From: JAUIEH01 sp964483375
GTDB taxonomy: Bacteria > Pseudomonadota > Alphaproteobacteria > Caulobacterales > Maricaulaceae
Direction: 5' to 3'
NCBI GenBank assembly: GCA_964483375.1
Contig: CAZABJ010000002.1
Span: 62,001-126,000 of the forward strand
DNA: 64,000 nucleotides
The notes under the pieces were generated by a model. The model worked only from the letters and a program-made list of their open reading frames with translations, was not told the DNA's origin and did no database searches. Position numbers and translations under genes: made by a program. Of the stretch, positions 7,965 through 15,149 are shown piece after piece (positions within the stretch are counted from its first letter, which is position 1; every line of letters starts with the position of its first letter).

Positions 7965-8387
7965 TTGACCCGCAACCTCTCTCTTATCGCTATCGCCGGC
8001 TTGGCGATGGTCGCCGCCACGGCGTTCGCGTCGCCCGCGCGCGCCTATGGCGACAGTTTCTTTATCGGGGTGAGCGACTACGGCTTCGCGTTCGGCTATT
8101 CGAACAATTACGGCCATCGCTACGCGCCGCGTCACTACCACCCCCGCCGCTACTACCCGGCGCGTCACTACCATGCGCCACGCTACTATCACCCCCGGCG
8201 GCACTACTATCCGCGCCGCCACTATCGTCCGTATTACGGCGGCTACCGGCATCGGTACTATCATCCCCGCCGGTACCACCGTCCCTACGCGCGCGGACAT
8301 CACCGGGGCTATAACCGAGGCTATCGCGCCGGCTACCGCCAGGGCTATCGCGGCGGACACCGGCATCACCGGCGCCATCGCTACTAG
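7965..8387 (+). CDS. Secreted His/Tyr/Arg-rich low-complexity protein
   Basis: The start is placed at TTG 7965, five bases after a perfect GGAGG (7955-7959), giving a 140-residue protein. An ATG at 7884 would add a leader that breaks the signal peptide. The signal peptide (LTRNLSLIAIAGLAMVAATAFASPARA) is followed by a short folded-looking segment and then about 90 residues built almost only from His, Tyr, Arg, Pro and Gly. These form irregular repeats such as YHPRRYY and RHYH. Such proteins occur in many alphaproteobacteria with unknown role; metal or polyanion binding in the envelope is possible. A strong terminator follows at 8421-8450. Confidence 0.75.
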   Translation: MTRNLSLIAIAGLAMVAATAFASPARAYGDSFFIGVSDYGFAFGYSNNYGHRYAPRHYHPRRYYPARHYHAPRYYHPRRHYYPRRHYRPYYGGYRHRYYHPRRYHRPYARGHHRGYNRGYRAGYRQGYRGGHRHHRRHRY

Positions 8388-8420
8388 TCGCAACGCATAA
8401 CCAAGCCCCTCGCACAATTC

Positions 8421-8450
8421 GGCCGCCGGCGTCCTCCGGCGGCCTTTTTT
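8421..8450 (+). terminator. Rho-independent terminator after the His/Tyr/Arg-rich gene
   Basis: A perfect nine-base-pair stem, GGCCGCCGG (8421-8429) with CCGGCGGCC (8436-8444), has a six-base loop and is followed directly by TTTTTT. It lies 33 bases after the stop codon of the gene at 7965-8387. Confidence 0.9.
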
Positions 8451-8491
8451 GCGTCGCGGCTTGGCCCAAAGCGCCCATTAGGCACTCAGCA

Positions 8492-8566
8492 GCGCCTATA
8501 GCTCAGAGGCAGAGCAGCCGCCTCTTAAGCGGCCGGTCCTCGGTTCGATCCCGAGTAGGCGCTCCA
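8492..8566 (+). tRNA. tRNA-Lys (anticodon CTT)
   Basis: A full cloverleaf can be drawn: acceptor stem GCGCCTA/TAGGCGC, D arm GCTC-AGAGGCA-GAGC, anticodon stem GCCGC/GCGGC, and T arm CTCGG-TTCGATC-CCGAG. The seven-base anticodon loop is CTCTTAA, so the anticodon is CTT, reading AAG. The discriminator base is T and the CCA end is encoded. The DNA immediately downstream changes to AT-rich, gene-poor sequence, as often seen when a tRNA gene is an integration site. Confidence 0.93.
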
Positions 8567-8983
8567 CACACGCTCCTCGCTTGCCCCGTCCGCACGGCGC
8601 CTCTTTCAGCGGTGAGAAATCAACAGAGCTGAGGCGCATGAAACCCTCAGATAGAGCAGAGCGTCACTCCAATACGGCCATGCTGCGAGCAAACACCTAA
8701 TGGTCCCGCTCGAGAGAAAATGAGAGCAACGCTCAACAGCGTAAACATTGAACCAAAACGCCGGCGGCATAGGCGAAAACATGCCCTCATGCACCCTCAT
8801 AGACCCAGCAAAACAGGACATAAGCCAGCAAAAATCCGACCATCAGCATAATCACGAACTCTTACCGAATTAACTATTCGCCAAAATCTGACGACTAAAA
8901 TTAACATCACACAAGAAATAATTAATACGCACCCACACTCAATAACGTCGGACTCGTAAAATAATACAAAGAACAGAAATAAT

Positions 8984-9424
8984 TCATTTTTCGTTGCCAG
9001 CACCACCAGACCGCAAGGCCGTTATAAGCGAATTTTTCTTTAATAACCTATTTCGTCGCGATGTTACGCGCGTAAACTCCATCTCTTCGCTATGGGAAAA
9101 CTTCATGCTTACCGAATTCTCCTCACGTGAATTTACGGAGTGTATTTTGCGCGAATACTCTTTGGCTCTAAAGTCATCAATTGATATCACCCGGCCTGGC
9201 GATGCGTTTAAAATATCTTTCAAACCGCCAGACTCTCGAGCGCCCCGTCTATTCTTACTTTTCGTTCTTCTCACAACGCTCTCCAACTTCAGACTTTTTT
9301 CTTGAGCATCACTCAAGTCCGTTACATTAGTAAGCACCCTCTGCTTTCCGATCGCACCGAGACTGAAAATGCGCTCTTCTCTTAAAAAAAATAATCTATC
9401 AAAGCTTTGAATCGAGGGCTTCAT
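8984..9424 (-). CDS. Possible low-GC hypothetical protein
   Basis: From the ATG at 9424 the minus strand encodes 146 residues beginning MKPSIQSFDRLFFLREERIF. They are rich in Lys, Arg, Ser and Glu with no membrane segment. Codon choice favours A/T-ending codons, unlike nearby genes. No ribosome binding site is obvious and I recognise no domain. The frame also runs upstream into the N gap, so the true start could lie in missing sequence. It could be a real gene of foreign origin or a chance frame. Confidence 0.3.
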   Translation of the reverse strand: MKPSIQSFDRLFFLREERIFSLGAIGKQRVLTNVTDLSDAQEKSLKLESVVRRTKSKNRRGARESGGLKDILNASPGRVISIDDFRAKEYSRKIHSVNSREENSVSMKFSHSEEMEFTRVTSRRNRLLKKNSLITALRSGGAGNEK

Positions 9425-9463
9425 CAAGAATGGGCGCGTTAACGAGCACCCATGACGCGTATA

Positions 9464-9563
9464 NNNNNNNNNNNNNNNNNNNNNNNNNNNNNNNNNNNNN
9501 NNNNNNNNNNNNNNNNNNNNNNNNNNNNNNNNNNNNNNNNNNNNNNNNNNNNNNNNNNNNNNN
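9464..9563. other. Assembly gap (100 N)
   Basis: Exactly 100 unknown bases, the conventional placeholder for a scaffold gap of undetermined size. Frames that appear continuous across it have no evidential value. Missing DNA here may include the core of the AT-rich segment. Confidence 0.97.
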
Positions 9564-10005
9564 CGCAATAGCGGGTCAGGCGCTTCACTTACATAAAAAT
9601 GAGCAAATCTCACTACTGGCGCAGTATGCATTTCCGCGGACCCATGTTTACCGTCCACACCTCGGCCCCGCTTGGCCTTTAATTTGGACCGCGCCGCCGA
9701 ACACTTGGGCAGCGCACAATCCGAATCCGCACCCCCTGCGGCGCCAATCCTAGCGTAGGACACCTGCGCACGCAATCTGGCCAAAGTGAAAGTGCGGGTT
9801 CGACGCGAGATACGCCAGCAACGACTAAACGTCTCGCATGGAATCTTCTCCTTCAGAAAAGCGCTCAAGTTAAGAGCCCTGCACATCAGAAAATACATTA
9901 CGCCGAAGCAGAAACCCGATCAGCTGCGATAAACGAAACAGAACCGCGGAGCGATTACGGTCGTCGAATCATCGGCTCGTTGAAAAGCGGCGTTTTGCGG
10001 GTGGA

Positions 10006-10035
10006 AGAAAACCTCTGCGCGGCGGCGCGCAGAGG
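10006..10035 (-). terminator. Rho-independent terminator for the winged-helix-like gene
   Basis: Read on the minus strand, a nine-base-pair stem is followed directly by TTTTCTTCC. The arms are CCTCTGCGC and GCGCAGAGG, at 10012-10020 and 10027-10035 of the plus strand, with a six-base loop. It lies about 100 bases beyond the stop codon of the minus-strand gene at 10134-10757. Confidence 0.75.
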
Positions 10036-10133
10036 CTCAAGTCAAGCGAGTTTCCGGTGTTGAGCTGCGGCGATTTCGGTTCGCAGCGCCGCCTGAAAGC
10101 CTGCTGAATTACCGCAGAGGGAGATGGGCGGTT

Positions 10134-10757
10134 CTATACCTCTGCGATTTTGTCGTCATCGAGACCCAGTTCGCGGAGGCGCCGCGAGAGTTCCCGGATC
10201 TGGCCGTAGGTCTCGATCGCATAGTTTCCCATGAGCGCTACAAGTCGATCGGCGGGATGCAGGTATTTCGACCGCTTGTCCTTATCCCTGCGCGTGATGA
10301 GGCCGTAGACCTCCATCGCATTGACCGTACGCTCGACCTGACCCTTCAGCGCCACGTCGGTGGGCCGCATATCGCCGAGCCCCACGTCCTCGAAGTACTC
10401 CGCCAAGAGCGTCACGATCTCTGCGACGATCAAAGGTTCCCGACGCCCATTGTCCTCCAGGCCGGCGGCCTTCAACACCTCTTCGCTCACATCCGACGAG
10501 GTCCTGTAAATGAGCGCCATAATCCTCAACCCCACAGGATTGGCCATCAGCCTGCAGTGGGCCAAAAAGTCCGGACGGACCGCCTCTCGTTCGGCGTCCC
10601 CCATCGCAGCAAGGAACTGGCCCAGCTGCTCTTTAATATTAGACTCCCAGATAAGGTCTAGGGTGATGTGAAGCTCAGACATCCACAAAGCGAGAACGGC
10701 TTGCTTCTTGGGGTCGAACTGGTAACCGTCTTCATTACCATCTCCATTTTCTTTCAT
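10134..10757 (-). CDS. Probable winged-helix (MarR-like) regulator
   Basis: A 207-residue protein with a GAGG ribosome binding site about eight bases before the ATG. The N-terminal ~100 residues are helical and acidic. Residues about 130-180 (QVERTVNAMEVYGLITRRDKDKRSKYLHPADRL) look like the recognition helix and wing of a MarR-type domain: helix, short turn, strand pair with basic residues, then a dimerisation helix. This suggests a DNA-binding regulator, but I cannot name a family or ligand. It is divergent from the PcfJ-like gene across an AT-rich 260-base space and has its own terminator. Confidence 0.55.
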   Translation of the reverse strand: MKENGDGNEDGYQFDPKKQAVLALWMSELHITLDLIWESNIKEQLGQFLAAMGDAEREAVRPDFLAHCRLMANPVGLRIMALIYRTSSDVSEEVLKAAGLEDNGRREPLIVAEIVTLLAEYFEDVGLGDMRPTDVALKGQVERTVNAMEVYGLITRRDKDKRSKYLHPADRLVALMGNYAIETYGQIRELSRRLRELGLDDDKIAEV

Positions 10758-11020
10758 TGTGAAGCCTCGTTGTGTTTTACGCAGCGCCTACGCCCCCACC
10801 CCTCAATCGACGCCGCGACGATCACCCCATAGTACCTCGAGAGGCGTGCCGCCGGTAGCCGAAAACGCCACCCCAAAAAAAGCTTAAATTATGCAGTTCG
10901 TGGGTTAGCCTTAGAAAAGGTTCAAAAAAACAGGAACAAGAAATTGAATTTTTCTTTTGTTCCTGCGTGTGCTCGTTCCGTCGGCAGTGTTGTTCTCCAC
11001 ACAGCCGATGGAGCCGCCTC

Positions 11021-12163
11021 GTGCCAAGCCCGCCAACCCAAACCCGTTCGCCGTCGCTTCGAGCCTCGTCAACCGAACAGATCGCGCGCTTTCACGGTCC
11101 CTATCGCCGAGCGCTGCGGGACATCGCCCAGTATGACCCGCGCTGCGCGGATCTGCTGGTTTCGTTTCCTGCCGCCTGCGCCGCACTAGCCGACCGACGC
11201 GGCCCCGCGCAAATGCGCGGCGAAGCGATTTGGCGGATCCGACAGGGCGCGCCCCTGACCGACATCGCCCAAGCGCTCGACATTCCCCCTTGGACGAAGA
11301 AGCTTCCCCCCGAAACCTTCATCTCGTCAATTCCTGCAGCGCTGGGGTTTTCAGAGCCTGAGCCCGGGCTTTACGGACAGTTCGCCAAACGCGCGCCTCA
11401 CAATCCGCGGCTGGCGCGTCGCTGGTTTCTGCTCTTGCGCCAATGCCTTCCTTTAGGCGGCTTTCGCCTCGCGCTTTGGGCGACCAGCGACCCCGCGGCT
11501 CTGGAACCGGCCAAGCCGCGGATACCGCGCGCCCTGGCCGCCTACGCTTATTTTTCAAACCGCCCCAGATCCTTCGGAGCCCGATTTCTCAATCGGCCAT
11601 GGGATCCAAAAACCCCGTGGCCGCAGGCGCTGAAGGAGGCGCGAAGCTGGTTGTTTTCCCTCGTTTTCGGGGGACTGGCGGCTCCACACTCCGCGACGCC
11701 GGCGGCGGTGACGCCCAGCGACTGGCGCGGCCATCAAATCCGACCGCTCATCGATCCGCGCGACATACGCCGCGAGGGCCGGGTCATGGGTCATTGCATC
11801 GGAAGTTACTGGATCAAGGTATTGGCGCAGCGCGCTTTGCTGTTCCGGATCACCGCCCCTGACGGAGAATGCGCGAATGTCGAGTTCGCCCGCGACCTCG
11901 GTTCGGCGACACTCCGCCTTTCTGAGATGAAGGGCCCCGGCAACGCCCCGGTTTCGCGCGAGTTGCAGACCGCGGGGCGACAGTTTTTGCACGAAGTCTT
12001 GTCCGAGCCCGCCGAGGATTGCCTCATCACCCTGCGCGTCGATCAAAGGGCATGGACCCGGCTCTGGACACCCTATTGGCGTGACCAGGACCGGGCGTTC
12101 GCTATCCCACGCGAACCCGACCACCACGATCTGGTCAAGCTTATCTGCGAGCTCGGCGCTTAG
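11021..12163 (+). CDS. PcfJ-domain-like protein
   Basis: The start is placed at GTG 11021, seven bases after GGAG, giving 380 residues. An ATG at 10967 would add an unlikely Cys/Ser-rich leader. The diagnostic part is near residue 250: LIDPRDIRREGRVMGHCIGSYW followed by QRALLFRI. This matches the PcfJ pattern of an EG-x-x-M-x-HC(V/I)-x-x-Y core, then a regulatory-looking strand. PcfJ domains were named from a conjugative plasmid protein but are widespread and uncharacterised. The N-terminal part is helical with many aromatic and arginine residues. It stands alone, with no other conjugation gene in the window. Confidence 0.7.
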   Translation: MPSPPTQTRSPSLRASSTEQIARFHGPYRRALRDIAQYDPRCADLLVSFPAACAALADRRGPAQMRGEAIWRIRQGAPLTDIAQALDIPPWTKKLPPETFISSIPAALGFSEPEPGLYGQFAKRAPHNPRLARRWFLLLRQCLPLGGFRLALWATSDPAALEPAKPRIPRALAAYAYFSNRPRSFGARFLNRPWDPKTPWPQALKEARSWLFSLVFGGLAAPHSATPAAVTPSDWRGHQIRPLIDPRDIRREGRVMGHCIGSYWIKVLAQRALLFRITAPDGECANVEFARDLGSATLRLSEMKGPGNAPVSRELQTAGRQFLHEVLSEPAEDCLITLRVDQRAWTRLWTPYWRDQDRAFAIPREPDHHDLVKLICELGA

Positions 12164-12235
12164 GCCGCGACCAATCGGGTCCGCAGGCGCACGCGTCGGG
12201 CTTGCTCCTGGGGCGGGGTTTCTCCACGATGTCGC

Positions 12236-12425
12236 GTGGCGGTTCCGCCCTGACGGGCGGCTATGAGGGAACGCGGTGCGAAGCGAAGGCTTCAAGTCCG
12301 CGGCTGTGCCCGCAACTGTAAGCGGAGAGCCTCGCCTGCCCGCGTGCGCCACTGGAGATCCCTCCGGGAAGGCCGGCGGCGAGGCTGCGACCCGCAAGCC
12401 AGGAGACCTGCCGCCAACGTCGCTT
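12236..12425 (+). promoter_or_regulatory. Cobalamin (B12) riboswitch
   Basis: The conserved adenosylcobalamin-binding elements appear in order: GGTGCGAA at 12275, GGCTGTGCCCGCAACTG at 12302, GCCACTG at 12348, GGGAAGGC at 12366, and the B12 box AGCCAGGAGACCTGCC near 12397-12412. The aptamer is followed by about 100 bases with GC-rich inverted segments that could form the expression platform, ending at the ribosome binding site of the btuF-like gene. It should repress the downstream btuFCD genes when cobalamin is plentiful. Confidence 0.92.
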
Positions 12426-12532
12426 TCGCCCGGGGCCGGGACCAGCCCAAGGCGAACGGGGCCTGTTTCCGTTGCAGCGACCTGACATGAACGCCGTGCG
12501 CGTGAGCGCGCGGCTCTTGGGAGGTCATGTAC

Positions 12533-13369
12533 ATGAGCATGCGCATTCTGGTCAGCGCGGCGCTGGCGTTCGCCGCACCTGCTGTAAGTTTCGCTGACGG
12601 GCCGACGCGCGTCGTTTCTTTGGATTATTGCGCGGATCAATATGTGTTGGCGCTCGCCGACCGCGCCGACATTCTGGCCCTCTCGCCCGGAGCGGACGAC
12701 GACTACGCCTATCTGCGGGACCAAGCCGTCGGGCTTCGCCAAGTGCGCCCGACGGTCGAAGAAGTGATCGCCCTGGGACCTGACCTTGTCGTGCGCCATT
12801 GGGGCGGCGATGCGCGTGCGATGGCGGCTTTTGCGCGTTTGGGCGTTCCGACGCACCAAATCGGCTGGTCAAACGATCTGGAGAGCGTCCGCGAAGAAAC
12901 CATGCGCGCCGCTGAGGCGATGGGCCAACCCCAGCGCGGTCGCGCGCTCGCTGACGAGATGGACGCGCGCCTTGCGGCGTTGCGTGCGCGCGCGCCGAGC
13001 GATGAACACCGCCCGAGCATGCTCTATCTGACGCCCGGCGGGGCCACGACGGGAACCGGCACGTTAATCCACGACGTCCTAGAAGCGGCGGGCGGTCGGA
13101 ATTACGGCGCAGCGGACGGCGCGTCGGGATGGCGGACGCTCTCCCTGGAACATCTTGTTTTCGAACGCCCGGACATGGTGGCGGCCGCCTTTTTCACCGG
13201 CTTTGCGGAGACGTCGGACCGCTGGTCCCCGGCGCGTCACCCTTTGGCGCGAGAGTTTCTCGCCGACAGGCCGGCGGCATGGATAGACGGGGCCACAATG
13301 GCCTGCCCGGCATGGTTCGTTCTCGACGCCGCCGAGGCGATTGCTGACCTTAGGGAAAGCGCGCCATGA
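12533..13369 (+). CDS. btuF: Cobalamin ABC transporter substrate-binding protein (BtuF-like)
   Basis: A periplasmic binding protein of about 278 residues with a signal peptide (MRILVSAALAFAAPAVSFA). The domain opens TRVVSLDYCADQYVLALADR, typical of class III metal-chelate/B12-binding proteins. It contains YLRDQAVGLRQVRPTVEEVIALGPDLVV and a C-terminal lobe with LSLEHLVFERPDMV. Three in-frame ATGs lie at 12527, 12533 and 12539; 12533 has the best spacing (eight bases) from GGGAGG at 12519-12524. The gene directly follows the cobalamin riboswitch and overlaps btuC by ATGA, so B12 or a corrinoid is the likely substrate. Confidence 0.85.
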   Translation: MSMRILVSAALAFAAPAVSFADGPTRVVSLDYCADQYVLALADRADILALSPGADDDYAYLRDQAVGLRQVRPTVEEVIALGPDLVVRHWGGDARAMAAFARLGVPTHQIGWSNDLESVREETMRAAEAMGQPQRGRALADEMDARLAALRARAPSDEHRPSMLYLTPGGATTGTGTLIHDVLEAAGGRNYGAADGASGWRTLSLEHLVFERPDMVAAAFFTGFAETSDRWSPARHPLAREFLADRPAAWIDGATMACPAWFVLDAAEAIADLRESAP

Positions 13370-14367
13370 ACCCGTCCGCTGACATCCCCGCAATTGTCGG
13401 TCTGAGCGCGCTTGGTCTTGCCGCCGTCGCGGCCGCGGTCTTCATCGGGCCGGTGGCGCTGCCGCTTGGTGAGACGCTCGCCGCACTGGTTTTCGCCGAA
13501 ACCGACCCTGGCGTCGGGCTCGTGGTGCGGGAGGCCCGCGCCCCCCGCGCCCTCGCCGCCTTCGCCGTGGGCGCGAGCCTCGGGCTCGCCGGGGCCACGC
13601 TGCAAGGGCTTTTGCGCAATCCCCTCGCCGACCCCGGCGTATTGGGGGTGTCTGCGACCGCGGCCCTGGGGGCGGTGACCGCCGTCTATTTCGGGTTCGC
13701 AGAAGCGGCGGGTTGGACGCCGTCTGCGTTCGCCGTGGTCTTTGCGCTCGCCGCGACGGGCCTTTTATACGTGCTCGGGGCCAACGCCATGAGCCCGACC
13801 ACGCTCATCTTGGTGGGGGTGGGGCTCTCCAGTTTCGCCGGCGCTCTGACGGCGTTGGCGATGAACCTCGCCCCCAACCCCTTTTCGCTCAGCGATTTGG
13901 TGAATTGGATCCTCGGCTCGGTTGCGAACCGCAGCTTCGCGGACCTGGCCGCCGCCGCGCCGCTGCTGGCGCTTGGGGCTGGGTTGGCGTTGGCCTCCGG
14001 CGCCGGGCTGCAAGGCTTGAGCATCGGCGAGGAGGCGGCGGCCGGCATCGGCGTGAACCTCGGCCGTACGCGGTTTTTAGCCATCGGCGGGGCGTCGCTG
14101 CTCGCAGCTGCAGCCGTCGCCCTCGCCGGGGCGGTCGGCTTTGTCGGCGTGGTCGCGCCGCATGTGGTCCGGCCCCTGTTCGGGCACGACCCCGCACGGA
14201 TCTTGATTCCAAGCGCCCTGGCGGGCGGGGCGGCGGTCACGTTGGCGGATTTGGGCGTCCGGCTCGCACCCTTTCCTCAGGAGTTGAAATTGGGCGTGGC
14301 CGCCGCGCTTATCGGCGCGCCCGCCTTCATACTCATCGCCGCGCGCGTTTCGGGAGACCGGCCATGA
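13366..14367 (+). CDS. btuC: FecCD/BtuC-type ABC permease
   Basis: This 333-residue inner-membrane protein has about nine to ten hydrophobic segments and FecCD-family signatures: REARAPRALAAFAVGASLGLAGATLQGLLRNPLADPGVLG early on, and VGFVGVVAPHVVRP near the end. This is the transmembrane subunit of a binding-protein-dependent cobalamin importer, forming a dimer. It overlaps btuF upstream and btuD downstream by ATGA junctions, so translation is probably coupled. The cobalamin assignment rests on the riboswitch. Confidence 0.88.
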   Translation: MNPSADIPAIVGLSALGLAAVAAAVFIGPVALPLGETLAALVFAETDPGVGLVVREARAPRALAAFAVGASLGLAGATLQGLLRNPLADPGVLGVSATAALGAVTAVYFGFAEAAGWTPSAFAVVFALAATGLLYVLGANAMSPTTLILVGVGLSSFAGALTALAMNLAPNPFSLSDLVNWILGSVANRSFADLAAAAPLLALGAGLALASGAGLQGLSIGEEAAAGIGVNLGRTRFLAIGGASLLAAAAVALAGAVGFVGVVAPHVVRPLFGHDPARILIPSALAGGAAVTLADLGVRLAPFPQELKLGVAAALIGAPAFILIAARVSGDRP

Positions 14368-15149
14368 CGGCGATGGCGACGTTGACCGAAGGCGTTGTTC
14401 GGCGCGGCGAGGCGACCCTAATCGACGGGGTGTCCTTGGAAATCTCAGCCGGGGTGATGACGGCGCTGGTGGGGCCGAACGGGTCAGGCAAAACCACGGC
14501 GCTGCGCGCGCTCGCCGGGGTGCTTCCGCTCACGAGCGGTGAAGCGCTTCTGGGCGAAAACCCTGTCGGGACGCTCTCCCCGGACGCGCGCGCGCGGCGG
14601 CTCGCCTACCTACCCCAAGAGCGCCCGGTCGCGTGGCCCATCCGCGCAAAGGACGCCGTGGCGCTAGGGCGGTTCGCCTATGGCGCGCGGCCGCAGCGAT
14701 TGTCAGCCGCGGACGCCGCCGCCGTCGAAGGGGCGCTCGCCGCCGTCGGCCTTGATGCGAAGGGGAACCGCCCGCTGAGCACGCTGTCCGGCGGCGAAAA
14801 GGCTCGGGCCCACGTCGCGCGCGCCCTTGCCAGCGAGGCGTCCGCCCTCGCCCTCGATGAGCCGACGGCCGCCCTTGACCCCGCCCACGGCCTTTCCGTC
14901 ATGCGCGCCCTGCGCGCGCGCGCCGATTTGGGCGTCGGGGTTCTTTTGGCCACGCACGACCTTGGTCTTGCGGCCCAATTCTGCGAACGCGTTGTCGTTC
15001 TGCGGAGCGGGCGCGTTCTTGGCGAGGGCCCGACGCTCCAGACGCTCACGCCGGACCTCTTGCGCGCGGCGTATGGCGTCAGCGCGCAACTCTTTCGCGG
15101 GGACGCCGGCTGCGCGCTTTTGGTCATGCCGAGCGCTCCAAGCGGCTGA
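14364..15149 (+). CDS. btuD: Cobalamin ABC transporter ATP-binding protein
   Basis: A 261-residue ABC ATPase: Walker A GPNGSGKTTALRAL, Q-loop region LPQERPVAWPI, signature LSGGEKARAHVARALA, Walker B ALALDEPTAALDP and switch His in LATHDLGLA. The start is ATG 14364, which overlaps the btuC stop (ATGA). The frame is open much further upstream, but that part is only the shadow of btuC. It energises the BtuC channel. Its 3' 447 bases overlap, on the opposite strand, the open frame of the GumC-like gene, an overlap too large to be ordinary. Confidence 0.9.
   Translation: MTAMATLTEGVVRRGEATLIDGVSLEISAGVMTALVGPNGSGKTTALRALAGVLPLTSGEALLGENPVGTLSPDARARRLAYLPQERPVAWPIRAKDAVALGRFAYGARPQRLSAADAAAVEGALAAVGLDAKGNRPLSTLSGGEKARAHVARALASEASALALDEPTAALDPAHGLSVMRALRARADLGVGVLLATHDLGLAAQFCERVVVLRSGRVLGEGPTLQTLTPDLLRAAYGVSAQLFRGDAGCALLVMPSAPSG

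Larger units (their letters stand above)
8567..10005. other. AT-rich, gene-poor segment next to tRNA-Lys, broken by an assembly gap
   Basis: About 1.4 kb without a convincing gene apart from one weak candidate (8984-9424). The stretch at about 8830-9310 is visibly far richer in A and T than the rest of the window. The right part (9564-10000) is closer to normal composition but holds no frame with a plausible start and domain. A 100-N gap sits in the middle. I see no integrase, transposase or inverted-repeat ends. It looks like a degraded or partly assembled accessory segment. Confidence 0.6.

Noticed and set aside
8094..8370. Possible CRISPR-like repeats
   Set aside because: The repeated units are short, irregular and lie inside a protein-coding frame for His/Tyr/Arg; there are no uniform spacers and no cas genes.
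8984..9898. Single minus-strand gene spanning the first N gap
   Set aside because: The gap is a placeholder of unknown length, so continuity of the frame across it is meaningless; only the part to 9424 was kept as a weak candidate.
8492..11020. Attachment-site duplication of the tRNA-Lys 3' end
   Set aside because: I looked for the last ~20 bases of the tRNA downstream and found no second copy in the assembled sequence.
11555..12859. Long minus-strand frame across the PcfJ-like gene and riboswitch
   Set aside because: It crosses a clear cobalamin aptamer and the antisense of two genes, and has no plausible domain.
13713..14363. Longer start for btuD
   Set aside because: The open frame extends upstream, but that part is the out-of-frame shadow of btuC; ABC ATPase similarity begins at 14364.
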